Assembly (NCBI GenBank): GCA_013297775.1
Contig: JAAFIL010000028.1
Span: forward strand, 1-45,622
Direction of reading: 5' to 3'
DNA length: 45,622 bases
DNA from: Bacteroidota bacterium
GTDB taxonomy: Bacteria > Bacteroidota > Bacteroidia > B-17B0 > Aurantibacillaceae
Part shown: piece by piece, positions 26,295 to 35,094 of the stretch
How the letters are laid out: the number at the start of each line of letters is the position of its first letter
How positions within the stretch are numbered: the stretch's first letter is position 1
Position numbers and translations under genes: made by a program
Notes under the pieces: model-generated
Told to the model about the DNA's origin: nothing
Seen by the model: only the letters and a program-made list of their open reading frames with translations
The model's database searches: none

Positions 26295-27541
26295 TTAAGC
26301 CTGTTCTTCCCAAATACAAGCTAAATGAACAATGGTTTCTACAGCCTTTTGCATATCGTGTACACTTACCCACTCTTGTTTACTGTGAAACGCATGTTCG
26401 CCAGCAAAAATATTAGGGCAAGGTAAACCCATAAACGATAAACGCGAGCCATCGGTGCCGCCTCTAATACTCGATAAAACTGGCGTAACGCCTGTGCGCC
26501 TTACCGCTTCTACCGCGTAATCTACTACGTGCGGGAGGTATCGAGTACCTCGCGCATGTTACGGTATTGCTCCGTTATTTTAAACGTATAAGTACATTTA
26601 TCGTAAGGCGTTAAAACCGCTATACAAATTTGCCGCAACTCTTCCTCTAAGGCTAATAACGTGGGCGTATCAAACGCTCGAATAATAAACTTAAGTTCTA
26701 CTTGTTCTAAACCACCTTGTATAGAAGTGGGATGTATAAACGGTTGCTTGTTTTCGGTTGTTTCGGGCGTTTTATCTTTAGGCAGGCCATTGATAATTTC
26801 GGAGGCTACTTTAATAGCGTGTTGCATTTTATTTTTGGCAAAACCCGGGTGTGTTGGAAAACCTTGAATGGTAATGCTTACGCCATCGGCACTAAAAGTT
26901 TCGTTTTCAATATGACCTAAGGTTTCTCCATCCATGGTATAAGCCAATTGCGCGCCCAACTTTTTTACATCTACTTTATCGGTACCTCTACCAATTTCTT
27001 CATCGGGTGTAAATAAAATTCGAATGGCGCCATGTTTAATTTCGGGATGCGTCATTAAATAATTAGCGGCATCCATAATTTCGGCAACGCCTGCTTTATT
27101 ATCGGCACCTAAAAGGGTTGTACCATCGGCGGTTACAATATCGTTACCTATTTGTGCGGCCAAAGCGGGATGTTCATCAAAGTGAATAATTTGTGTGGTA
27201 TCGTTTGGTAAAATAATATCTTTTCCATTATACGATTGGTGAATGATGGGCTTAACGTTAGTGCCACTGCAATCGGGCGATGTATCTACATGCGAGCAAA
27301 AACAAATAACAGGCACTTGTTTGCTTGTGTTAGCCGGAATGGTGGCATACACGTATCCATGCGTATCTAACTCGGCATCGGTTATGCCCATTGCTTTTAA
27401 CTCTTCTACCAACAAACGACTAAGGTCTTTTTGTTTTTCGGTGCTGGGACAAGTTGGCGAGTTAGGATTGCTTTGTGTATCTATCTTTGCGTAACGCACA
27501 AAACGATCGGTAACCGTAAATGGATAAGTTGAAAAATTCAT
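26295..27541 (-). pseudogene. pepT: peptidase T (tripeptidase), broken by a -1 frameshift
   Basis: Peptidase T is an M20-family dizinc aminotripeptidase of the cytoplasm. The first 338 codons (27541 to 26525) hold FCSHVDTSPD, the metal-bridging TLLGADNKAG, the catalytic Glu pair in FTPDEEIGRG, and DGETLGHIENETFSADG. The frame then stops at TAG just after YRNMREVLD. From about 26545 a different frame continues without a gap: LPHVVDYAVEAVRRTG, SIRGGTDGSRLSFMG, LPCPNIFAGEHAFHSKQEW, ending at a TAA at 26295-26297. That part holds the last metal-binding His in GEHAFH. Together they give about 415 residues, the normal family length. A single missing base near 26535-26545 explains everything. It may be a real mutation, an assembly error or, less likely, recoding. 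The truncated product should be inactive. Confidence 0.88.
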
Positions 27542-27657
27542 GATGCAAGGTATTAAACCTCTAAATTAACAAAAAACAATTTTTTATTCAGAAACATTAT
27601 TGTTAATACCTCGACTCGTTATATTTTAATCCAATTAGATTTAACTCGCTCGGCATA

Positions 27658-27709
27658 ACCACTACTAAGTCCAAAAGGTCCGTTGGACTATTTTGTCCTA
27701 AGTAGTGGT
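27658..27709. repeat. 52-bp imperfect palindrome
   Basis: The arms ACCACTACTAAGTCC and its partner GGACTATTTTGTCCTAAG-TAGTGGT form a ~24-bp stem with a tiny loop (GTTG). It sits alone in the 391-bp gap 27542-27932 between pepT and the divergent NadR-like gene. It has no T-run, so it is not a classical terminator. A short mobile palindrome or a regulatory hairpin is possible. Confidence 0.65.
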
Positions 27710-27918
27710 ATCATTTTCCAATTCAATGATGACTTTCCCTTTGCTTAAAATACGGTACTACCAATTAAAACACGATTTAAGTTATTGGCTAATTGGTCTT
27801 GTATTGCTTCAATTTTTTTTGGCAAAACAATGGCTAGTTTTTTTAATGATAACCGAACTGTATAATAGATTAAGTTGATATAATCTCTTTTATACATGCG
27901 ATGTCTATAAAATAGCAG

Positions 27919-27926
27919 TACTTTTG
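27919..27926 (+). promoter_or_regulatory. -7 box TACTTTTG for the NadR-like gene
   Basis: A perfect TAnnTTTG match ending 6 nt before the ATG at 27933. It argues for that ATG rather than the TTG inside the box at 27924. Confidence 0.5.
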
Positions 27927-27932
27927 ACTTAC

Positions 27933-28448
27933 ATGAAACAGTTACGATTATTAGGCCCTGAAAGCACGGGCAAAAGTGAATTAGCCAATCATTTAATAAA
28001 ACGCTTTAATGCCATTCACGTGGCCGAATATGCCCGTACTTATTTTCAAACGCATTCCATTGATCATTATACTGTAAAAGATGTGCTTGCCATTTACGAG
28101 CATCAAAAAAAGTTAGAACAAGAAGCTGCAAGTTTAAAGCCGCCACTTCTAATTATAGATAGCAGTTTTATTACGGCCTCTATTTGGTGCGAAGAAGTGT
28201 TTGATGAAGTTCCTGCGTTTATACAAGCTGAAACTACAAACGAAACGGCTCATTTGTATTTACTAACCGATATTGACTTGCCCTGGGTTGCTGATGAGCA
28301 ACGAAAAAATCCGCATAACCGAGCGTATTTATTGAACCGTTTTATTCGTAAATTAAAACAAAATCAAGCGGTGTATAGCCTTATTAGTGGAAGGGGTAAA
28401 GCGCGTTACCAAATGGCGGCCAAGGCATTGCAAGATATGCTTGGTTAA
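27933..28448 (+). CDS. NadR-like P-loop kinase (nicotinamide riboside kinase-like)
   Basis: A 171-residue ATP-binding protein. The P-loop is LLGPESTGKSEL (about 7-18), followed by the family motif VAEYARTYF. The Walker B-like strand is PLLIIDSSFITASIW, and LYLLTDIDLPWVADEQRKNP is the lid region typical of the NadR C-terminal kinase domain. In NadR this domain phosphorylates nicotinamide riboside in NAD salvage. Here it lacks the NMN adenylyltransferase and HTH parts, so a stand-alone ribosylnicotinamide kinase role is likely. It converges on comB, 24 bp away. Confidence 0.85.
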   Translation: MKQLRLLGPESTGKSELANHLIKRFNAIHVAEYARTYFQTHSIDHYTVKDVLAIYEHQKKLEQEAASLKPPLLIIDSSFITASIWCEEVFDEVPAFIQAETTNETAHLYLLTDIDLPWVADEQRKNPHNRAYLLNRFIRKLKQNQAVYSLISGRGKARYQMAAKALQDMLG

Positions 28449-28472
28449 TCGTAGAAACTTATCTTTTGATTC

Positions 28473-29183
28473 TTACAACTTTACCAGGTATTGCCCTTTT
28501 AAAATAGGAATAACGGGGCATTGATTGGGCGTGAGGCAGTAATTGATGTCGCGTTCTAAATCCAGTTTGGCTAAACGGTTGCGATGCGATGAGTTGGCTA
28601 AAAACTCGAATAAATTGTGTTTGGCTAAATGGTATAAATGGCCAGCAGCAATGGCACTGTCGCAATTGGTAGTAAAGCCTCCTTTGTAAATTAGGCTATC
28701 GGCAACAGCCCCTGCAAATAAGGTATCTTCTAAGTTGAATTTATTTTTCCAACCTGCACATAATAAGGTTACGTCTTTTTGTTGTTCGCGTAAATAATTA
28801 ATAACCACCTCTAAATTTAAAAAACTTCCAATAATAACTTCCGAAGCATTTGCGGCGGCGGCTATAGCTTGTGTGCCGTTGGTGGTGCTAATGGCAATGG
28901 TTTTACCTTTTACTTTGGTGTTCATGTAGCCAAATGGGCTATTTCCTAACTCAAATCCTTCTAACATTTCGCCGTTACGTTCGGCGGCAGCCATGTAGCC
29001 TTTTTGTTGTAAGGCTTTGGCTTCTTCAACGGTTGCAACTGGAATCATTTTAGCAACACCGTTATAAAATGCCGTTGTAATAGCCGATGTGGCTCTTAGG
29101 ATATCAATAACCACCACAATGGCTTTTTCGTTATGAAACAGCGGATAAATTTGAGGGCTATAACATACTTCTACTTGCGGCAT
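28473..29183 (-). CDS. comB: 2-phosphosulfolactate phosphatase family protein (ComB)
   Basis: A 236-residue protein of the ComB family, Mg-dependent acid phosphatases that release phosphate from 2-phosphosulfolactate. Conserved segments: VVVIDILRATSAITTAFYNG (about 23-42), AAERNGEMLEGFELGNSPFG, KGKTIAISTTNGTQAI and LLCAGWKNKFNLEDTLFAGA. The length fits the family. Coenzyme M synthesis is not expected in Bacteroidota, so the true substrate may differ (a sulfolactate or sulfonolipid route is a speculative alternative). It starts 11 bp after the gcvT stop, probably in one operon. Confidence 0.88.
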   Translation of the reverse strand: MPQVEVCYSPQIYPLFHNEKAIVVVIDILRATSAITTAFYNGVAKMIPVATVEEAKALQQKGYMAAAERNGEMLEGFELGNSPFGYMNTKVKGKTIAISTTNGTQAIAAAANASEVIIGSFLNLEVVINYLREQQKDVTLLCAGWKNKFNLEDTLFAGAVADSLIYKGGFTTNCDSAIAAGHLYHLAKHNLFEFLANSSHRNRLAKLDLERDINYCLTPNQCPVIPILKGQYLVKL

Positions 29184-29194
29184 ACAACTCCTAT

Positions 29195-30277
29195 TTATTT
29201 TTTTATAAACGGTAATTTAGTAACTTTTGCTTTAACAGCTTTGTCGCGTATGCTAATAAAAATTTCGGTATCGGCTTTTGCATAAGCGGTTTCAACGTAT
29301 CCTAAACCAATGGCTTTGTTTAAAGTAGGACTTTGTGTACCCGAGGTTACTTTGCCAATACTTTTTCCATCGGCATTGGTAATGATATAATCGTGTCGAG
29401 GAATACCTCGGTCTATCAATTCGAAGGCCACTAACTTACGCGTAACGCCATTTGTTTTTTGCGCTTCGATGGCCGTGCGGTTCGTAAAGTCTTTGGTAAA
29501 TTTGGTAATCCAACCTAAACCGGCTTCAATGGGCGAGGTGGTGTCATCTATATCATTTCCATAAAGGCAAAATCCCATTTCTAAACGTAAGGTATCGCGT
29601 GCGCCAAGTCCAACAGGTTTAATGCCATGTTGCGCTCCTGCTTTAAAAATAGCATCCCAAATTGTTTCGGCGTGTTGGTTATCGAAATAAATTTCAAATC
29701 CGCCAGCACCGGTGTAACCTGTGTTAGAAATAATAACGTTGTCAATGCCGTTAATGGTTCCTCTTACAAATTGATAATAAGGAATGGTTGTTAAATCAAC
29801 AGTAGTTAAATTTTGTAGAGTTGCTAAGGCATTGGGCCCTTGAATGGCAAGTAAAGAGGTGTCGTCTGAAATATTTTTTAGGCTAACATTTTTGGTGTTA
29901 TGCTGCATAATCCAATTCCAATCTTTATCTATATTGCTGGCGTTAACAACGAGCATATAGGTTTCTTCATCCATTTTGTAAACAATTAAATCATCTACAA
30001 TGCCGCCATTTGCATTCGGAAAACACGAGTACTGCGCTTTTCCTGGGCTTAACACCGATGCGTCGTTGCTGGTAACGCGTTGAATTAAATCCAGAGCATC
30101 GGGGCCTTTTAAAATAAATTCGCCCATGTGGCTCACATCAAATACACCCACTGCGTTGCGCACAGTGTGATGCTCTTCGTTTAAGCCGCTGTAAGAAACG
30201 GGCATGTTATACCCTGCAAAAGGCACCATTTTGGCACCCAAAGAAATGTGTTTAGACGTTAATGCTGTAGTTTTCAT
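29195..30277 (-). CDS. gcvT: glycine cleavage system T protein (aminomethyltransferase)
   Basis: A 360-residue folate-dependent enzyme that takes the aminomethyl group from the H protein, releases ammonia and makes methylene-tetrahydrofolate. Typical segments are [51 protein letters not shown] (with the catalytic-site Asp), [32 protein letters not shown] and [18 protein letters not shown]. Length is normal. The other gcv genes are not in the window. A TAnnTTTG box lies 14 nt upstream. comB follows in the same direction. Confidence 0.96.
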   Translation of the reverse strand: MKTTALTSKHISLGAKMVPFAGYNMPVSYSGLNEEHHTVRNAVGVFDVSHMGEFILKGPDALDLIQRVTSNDASVLSPGKAQYSCFPNANGGIVDDLIVYKMDEETYMLVVNASNIDKDWNWIMQHNTKNVSLKNISDDTSLLAIQGPNALATLQNLTTVDLTTIPYYQFVRGTINGIDNVIISNTGYTGAGGFEIYFDNQHAETIWDAIFKAGAQHGIKPVGLGARDTLRLEMGFCLYGNDIDDTTSPIEAGLGWITKFTKDFTNRTAIEAQKTNGVTRKLVAFELIDRGIPRHDYIITNADGKSIGKVTSGTQSPTLNKAIGLGYVETAYAKADTEIFISIRDKAVKAKVTKLPFIKK

Positions 30278-30291
30278 AAATTAATGAATTG

Positions 30292-30299
30292 CAAAAGTA
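30292..30299 (-). promoter_or_regulatory. -7 box TACTTTTG for gcvT
   Basis: A perfect TAnnTTTG match on the minus strand, 14 nt upstream of the gcvT ATG. Confidence 0.5.
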
Positions 30300-30543
30300 C
30301 ATTTTTTTGCGTCTTTAAATACTATAATTGTAGAAATGCCATTTAGAGGCCAACGCCGTTTTGTGGTAGTATAAGCCTTGTGGTTTTAATTTTTTAGTTT
30401 GATACTTCCTAAAGTCTTGATTTTAGTGCATTGTAAGCCTTTCGTTAGCCGTTTATTTGCAAAGATTACTTTTATTGTACTTTCTATTTGTGCGTAGTTA
30501 TTATTTTTTTAGTTAAAACAAGCCCTTGCACCTTTTTTTAATG

Positions 30544-30551
30544 TAATTTTG
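30544..30551 (+). promoter_or_regulatory. -7 box TAATTTTG for kup
   Basis: A perfect TAnnTTTG match with its last base 25 nt before the kup ATG. A TTG at 30526-30528 is only 15 nt away, closer than the usual spacing. The rest of the 299-bp divergent region between gcvT and kup shows no riboswitch or operator that I recognise. Confidence 0.5.
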
Positions 30552-30576
30552 TTGCCTGTTTTAAGAAAAATCCCTC

Positions 30577-32523
30577 ATGGGCAATCATCAACACGGACAC
30601 CTCAGTAAAATTACTTTCGGTGGTCTTTTGGTAACACTAGGTATTATTTATGGCGATATTGGTACCTCTCCACTTTACGTTTTAAAAGCCATTGTTGGCG
30701 ATGAACCCATTAATGCCGAATTGGTAAAAGGAGCCATTAGTGCCATTTTTTGGACACTGACTTTACAAACAACGGTAAAATATGTCATCTTAACTTTGCG
30801 TGCCGATAACAAGGGCGAGGGTGGTATTTTTTCGCTTTATACTTTGGTGCGCCGTAGTAAGTACAAATGGTTACTTGTACCAGCCATTATTGGCGGCAGT
30901 GCTTTACTGGCCGATGGTATTATTACACCACCCATTTCGGTGTCGGCGGCCGTAGAAGGGCTAAGGCGTATTAAACCCGAAATAGAAACCGTGCCTATTG
31001 TGATTGGCATTTTAATTGGGTTATTTACCATTCAACGTTTTGGAACTAAGTTTATAGGGCGCGCTTTTGGTCCTATTATGCTAATTTGGTTTTTAATGTT
31101 AGGCGTGTTGGGGATTAGTAAAATGGTAACCAATTGGAGCGTGCTAGAGGCGTTAAACCCTTATTATACTTATAAATTATTAAGTACGCATAGCCAAGGT
31201 ATTTTAATATTAGGAGCTGTTTTTTTATGTACAACGGGAGCCGAAGCGTTGTATAGCGATTTAGGACATTGTGGTAAAAATAACATTCGGGTGAGTTGGA
31301 TTTTTGTGAAAGTGATGTTGGTTATTAATTACTTTGGGCAGGGTGCTTGGCTAATTACCAAAGAAGGGCAACACTTAGATGGGGCTAATCCCTTTTACGA
31401 AATAATGCCGCATGGCTTTTTAATTTTTGGAATTATTATTGCAACAAGTGCCGCCATTATTGCCTCGCAGGCGTTAATTACGGGTTCGTTTACGTTGATT
31501 AACGAAGCCATGCGTTTAAATTTATGGCCTAAAGTAAAAGTAAAATACCCAAGTGAACTAAAAGGTCAATTGTACATTCCTTCATTAAACTGGTTATTAC
31601 TAACGGGCTGCATTGGCATTGTATTGTACTTCCGCAAGTCGGATGAGATGGAAGCTGCTTATGGTTTAGCGATTGTGTTGTGTATGTTAATGACGACTAC
31701 CCTGCTTAATTTTTACATGCACATGAAACGTTATAATTATATTTTGATTGTAACCGTTATTGCGATTTATGGTGTAATAGAAATAGCTTTCTTTTATGCT
31801 AACTTGAGTAAGTTTATGCACGGCGGTTGGATTACTTTATTGATTGCGGGTACTTTGATGTTGGTGATGACGTGTTGGCACTATGCCAAAGTAATTCGTA
31901 ACCGATATACCGACGTTGTACGCTTAGACGACTATAAACAATTTTTAATTGATTTAAGTAAAGATGAAACTATTCCTAAGTACGCGACGCATTTGGTGTA
32001 TATGACTTCGGTGAGTAATCCGCACGAAATTGAACAAAAAATTATACACTCTATTTTACAGCGTCGCCCCAAAAAGGCCGATATTTACTGGTTTGTGCAT
32101 GTAGATGTGGTAGATGAACCGTATCGAATGGATTACCGGGTTAATCACATTGCGACCGACGATATTATTCGGGTTGATTTTAGATTAGGATTTAGGGTAG
32201 CCCCTAAAATTAATTACATGTTTCGGAAGGTGGTTGAAGACATGGTGGCCAATGGAGAGGTAGATATTACTAGCCGCTACGAATCGTTGAACCGAAATAA
32301 TATAAGCGGTGATTTTAAATTTGTGGTAGTCGAAAAGTTTTTAAGTTACGATAATGATTTGCCATTAATTGATAAAATAGTGTTAGATGTGTATTATTTT
32401 CTCCGACGATTTAGTTTAACAGAGGCAAGGGCTTTTGGCTTAGATTCGAGCAGCGTTAAGGTTGAAAAGTTTCCGATGATCATTAAAGCTCCTACAAACG
32501 TGAACTTAAAACGAGTTGGTTAA
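30577..32523 (+). CDS. kup: KUP-family potassium uptake transporter
   Basis: A 648-residue inner-membrane proton-coupled K+ importer. The family signature GDIGTSPLY is at 26-34 in the first membrane helix. About twelve hydrophobic helices cover residues 12-435, including LLADGIITPPISVSAAVEGL and TGAEALYSDLGHCGKNNIRV. A soluble C-terminal domain follows (about 440-648). Length matches E. coli Kup. The gene is single, divergent from gcvT, and faces the small minus-strand gene 6 bp downstream. Confidence 0.96.
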   Translation: MGNHQHGHLSKITFGGLLVTLGIIYGDIGTSPLYVLKAIVGDEPINAELVKGAISAIFWTLTLQTTVKYVILTLRADNKGEGGIFSLYTLVRRSKYKWLLVPAIIGGSALLADGIITPPISVSAAVEGLRRIKPEIETVPIVIGILIGLFTIQRFGTKFIGRAFGPIMLIWFLMLGVLGISKMVTNWSVLEALNPYYTYKLLSTHSQGILILGAVFLCTTGAEALYSDLGHCGKNNIRVSWIFVKVMLVINYFGQGAWLITKEGQHLDGANPFYEIMPHGFLIFGIIIATSAAIIASQALITGSFTLINEAMRLNLWPKVKVKYPSELKGQLYIPSLNWLLLTGCIGIVLYFRKSDEMEAAYGLAIVLCMLMTTTLLNFYMHMKRYNYILIVTVIAIYGVIEIAFFYANLSKFMHGGWITLLIAGTLMLVMTCWHYAKVIRNRYTDVVRLDDYKQFLIDLSKDETIPKYATHLVYMTSVSNPHEIEQKIIHSILQRRPKKADIYWFVHVDVVDEPYRMDYRVNHIATDDIIRVDFRLGFRVAPKINYMFRKVVEDMVANGEVDITSRYESLNRNNISGDFKFVVVEKFLSYDNDLPLIDKIVLDVYYFLRRFSLTEARAFGLDSSSVKVEKFPMIIKAPTNVNLKRVG

Positions 32524-32529
32524 GCTAGT

Positions 32530-32859
32530 TTAATTCGTAATGAAATTGACATCTATACTGTAAGTTATACCTGTTTGTAATTGTTTAAAATTTAATTTCA
32601 AAAACTGACTCTCTAAATTTTGACGGAGACCCATTTCTTTTACATTAGAAGCAACCGCATTAACTTGACCGTTTTCATTAACTGTAAACGAAAAACTTAC
32701 CTTTTTAGTGTTGCCCATTACGTTGATATTGGCTCCTAATACGTGTTGCACCTCTTTAGCAATTGTATGGGTTGAACGTGTTGGGGTGTTTCCTGCAATG
32801 GCACTTGTGCTTAACAAACCGAAAGCTAAACTGGCGATAATCATTTTTACTGTTTTCAT
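32530..32859 (-). CDS. small exported protein, unknown function
   Basis: A 109-residue protein with a clear signal peptide (MKTVKMIIASLAFGLLSTSA, cleavage after IAG). The mature part is one beta-alpha-beta unit with KKVSFSFTVNENGQVNAVAS, then LRQNLESQFLKLNFKQ and ITYSIDVNFIT. This resembles the fold pattern of TonB C-terminal domains but is too short and too divergent to call. It probably resides in the periplasm. It is convergent with kup. Confidence 0.7.
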   Translation of the reverse strand: MKTVKMIIASLAFGLLSTSAIAGNTPTRSTHTIAKEVQHVLGANINVMGNTKKVSFSFTVNENGQVNAVASNVKEMGLRQNLESQFLKLNFKQLQTGITYSIDVNFITN

Positions 32860-33060
32860 GGCTCTTATTTTTTAGGGTTTAAAATTTATTTTCTTGCTTA
32901 TACAAAAGCGAAAGTAATGCCACAAACGTATAAAATCATAAGTAATTGATTTTCAATGTATAAAATAATACTGAATAGTTTAATACTGTTCAAAATCGAA
33001 CAGTTGTTGTTGGAAAACGAACAGTTGTGGATGAAAACAACTTGTAAAATGTAAATCCAT

Positions 33061-33110
33061 TTAACCGAGATTTCAAGAAATCGGACACTTTAGAATAAAA
33101 TAGCTAACTC
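33061..33110 (+). repeat. degenerate dispersed repeat (partner at 13155-13204)
   Basis: It contains ATTTCAAGAAA and CTTTAGAATAAA and ends CTAACTC, aligning with 13155-13204. It belongs to the 782-bp gap 32860-33641, which holds several repeats and no supported gene. Confidence 0.45.
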
Positions 33111-33214
33111 TGTAAAATGTTTAAAATCAAAATTTGAAAATGAGTTAGATGGAGATAGACCGTCGAAATCTATCACAAAACAAAACCTGCCGCAGTGATT
33201 AGAAATGTTTTTAT

Positions 33215-33348
33215 CTCGTCCTTGTTTAGCGAAGCGTAACGAGGACGTTTTAGAACTGCGTTTGTAACGCAGATAAAGTGATAGTGCTGGCGTTACAAAC
33301 GCCCATTTAGCACGTCCTCGTTTCCGCTAACGCTCAAACAAGGACGAG
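33215..33348. repeat. 134-bp nested palindrome
   Basis: The outer arms CTCGTCCTTGTTTAGCG and its partner CAAACAAGGACGAG continue inward through CGAGGACGT/ACGTCCTCG, a stem of about 34 bp. Inside sits a second, perfect 13-bp stem, GCGTTTGTAACGC with GCGTTACAAACGC. The two-level hairpin resembles REP/BIME-type or IS200/IS605-related palindromes, but no transposase is in the window. The gap also carries two copies of AAAATGAGTTAGATGGA, near 33135 and 33377. Confidence 0.75.
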
Positions 33349-33397
33349 GGGGAAAGAGGAATTAAGAAACGCTTAAAAAATGAGTTAGATGGAATTA

Positions 33398-33508
33398 TGC
33401 AATAGAAATCTATTACGAGCCGAAATCCCTTCAAAACAGGGCACTTCGCCACTTTTTCTTCTTCACCATTGTCCCGCTATGCCTCAGTCGAAAAAGTGCC
33501 TGTTTTAT
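33398..33508 (+). repeat. dispersed repeat joined to a 17-bp stem-loop
   Basis: 33398-33436 is the inverted partner of 26163-26201. It runs directly into an inverted repeat: the left arm AAAACAGG...CACTTTTTC (33433-33458, with a 9-nt bulge) pairs with GAAAAAGTGCCTGTTTT (33490-33506). A 76-codon frame across this region is not protein-like. The site lies about 130 bp before the secretion operon. Confidence 0.65.
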
Positions 33509-33641
33509 TGGGCTTTCACCTCTCACTACGATTCCTACTGCATAATCTCAGTTAGAGTGATTTGTTTTTTAACTAAAAATTATTTGAACGTTTTCAGCAA
33601 CAAACAGATAAATCAGTAATTTAGAAAGCCCAATTTGAACC

Positions 33642-35081
33642 GTGAAACTACTTCAATTAAATCCAGAACTAAAAAATACGCTCACCATTGAACAAGCTTG
33701 GTACTATGGCATTGTGCCTTTTAACAGCGAGCAAGGCATCGTTACTTTTTTAGTTAAATCGGCCAGCGATTGGAATGGTTTAAAAGAAGAACTTGAAATT
33801 GTACTTGGTAAAAAAATTAATTTACAACCCGAAGCCAACGAACAGATAGAGCAACTTTTAATGCAGTATTATCCACGTTTAAATGGCGATAACCCTTTAA
33901 ACTCAGCCAATACTCAAACATTTCGGCTCAATGTTAACGACTCTAACTTTTTAGAAACACTGGTTAAAGAAGCCAAAGCATTAAACAGTTCAGACATACA
34001 TATTGAAACCTATGGCGAAAAATGCCGCATTCGTTTTCGAGTAGATGGGGTACTCATAGATCGGCATAAACTCAATAAAGCCGAGTATCCTACTTTGGTT
34101 AACAAAATTAAAATTGCTGCTTCGTGCGATATTGCCGAAAAGCGGATGCCACAAGATGGACGCATTCGTTTTAAATTTAACGCTTCTAACCTCGATATTC
34201 GCGTTTCTATTTTACCAACCTTGTATGGCGAAAAATTAGTGTTGCGTTTGTTAGGGAGTGATGCGGGACACATCGAATTTGTAAAATTAGGCTTTACCAG
34301 CGAAGAAAGTGAGCGGTATCAATTGGCCGTTAAAAAGCCAAATGGTATCATTCTCATTAGTGGCCCCACGGGTTCGGGAAAAACAACAACTTTGTACGCC
34401 ACTCTAAAATTATTAAATAAGCCTACCAATAATATTTTAACCATCGAAGACCCAATTGAATACACGTTGGATGGCGTTAACCAAGTTCAATTAAAAGAAG
34501 ATATTGGTTTAACTTATACAGAGGCGTTGCGTACGTTTTTAAGACAAGACCCCGATGTTATTATGCTTGGTGAAATTCGCGATGCACTAACGGCGCAAAT
34601 GGCTATACGCGCTGCGTTAACGGGGCATTTGGTATTATCTACCATACACACCAATTCGGCTTGGGGAACGGTATCGCGCTTGGTAGATATGGGTGTAGCC
34701 CCTTATTTGTTAGCCAGCACGCTTAACTTGTCGGTGGCGCAGCGTTTAGTGCGGTTGTTGTGTCCGCATTGTAAAGCCGAACATACCTTGCACCCAGCAG
34801 AACTACCCGCGTTTGTGCGCCCACTTGCGCCAACCCAACACTTTAAGCCCAAAGGTTGCCCACAATGTTACTACACTGGCTTTAAAGGCAGGCGAGCTAT
34901 TTACGAAGTTGTAAACATTACCCCCGAGTTAACGGAATTAATTAAAACCAATGCCACTTCGATAGATGCGTATTTGAACGAGAATAAAATTGAAAAGTTG
35001 TGGCAAAATGCTTTTAAATTGTTTATTTTTGGAGAAACAAGTTTAGAAGAAGTTTATCCATATCTGATAGCTGAACATTAA
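33642..35081 (+). CDS. gspE: secretion/assembly ATPase, GspE/PilB family
   Basis: A 479-residue hexameric ATPase that powers pseudopilus assembly from the cytoplasmic face. After an N-terminal domain (1-85) comes the N2 domain SDIHIETYGEKCRIRFRVDG. Walker A is GPTGSGKTTT at about 241-250, the Asp box is TIEDPIEYTLDGVNQVQ, and Walker B is PDVIMLGEIRD (about 305-315). The His box is STIHTNSAWGT. A tetracysteine zinc site (LCPHC at about 374 and CPQC at about 407) is typical of GspE rather than PilT. The N1 domain is shorter than usual. The start is a GTG (33642), the only reasonable one, and this is the first gene of the operon. secretin begins 13 bp later. Confidence 0.95.
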   Translation: MKLLQLNPELKNTLTIEQAWYYGIVPFNSEQGIVTFLVKSASDWNGLKEELEIVLGKKINLQPEANEQIEQLLMQYYPRLNGDNPLNSANTQTFRLNVNDSNFLETLVKEAKALNSSDIHIETYGEKCRIRFRVDGVLIDRHKLNKAEYPTLVNKIKIAASCDIAEKRMPQDGRIRFKFNASNLDIRVSILPTLYGEKLVLRLLGSDAGHIEFVKLGFTSEESERYQLAVKKPNGIILISGPTGSGKTTTLYATLKLLNKPTNNILTIEDPIEYTLDGVNQVQLKEDIGLTYTEALRTFLRQDPDVIMLGEIRDALTAQMAIRAALTGHLVLSTIHTNSAWGTVSRLVDMGVAPYLLASTLNLSVAQRLVRLLCPHCKAEHTLHPAELPAFVRPLAPTQHFKPKGCPQCYYTGFKGRRAIYEVVNITPELTELIKTNATSIDAYLNENKIEKLWQNAFKLFIFGETSLEEVYPYLIAEH

Positions 35082-35094
35082 ACAACAAAAAACG

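Noticed and set aside
29100-29105. Apparent scarcity of GATATC: I found only this site by eye
   Set aside because: Expected counts are low, the scan was manual, and the rarity of ATC codons here explains it without restriction avoidance.
30278-30576. Glycine or c-di-AMP riboswitch upstream of gcvT or kup
   Set aside because: No conserved core or paired structure of those riboswitches is visible in the 299-bp gap.
33389-33619. 76-codon plus-strand frame before gspE
   Set aside because: It runs through a dispersed repeat and stem-loop; composition is not protein-like.
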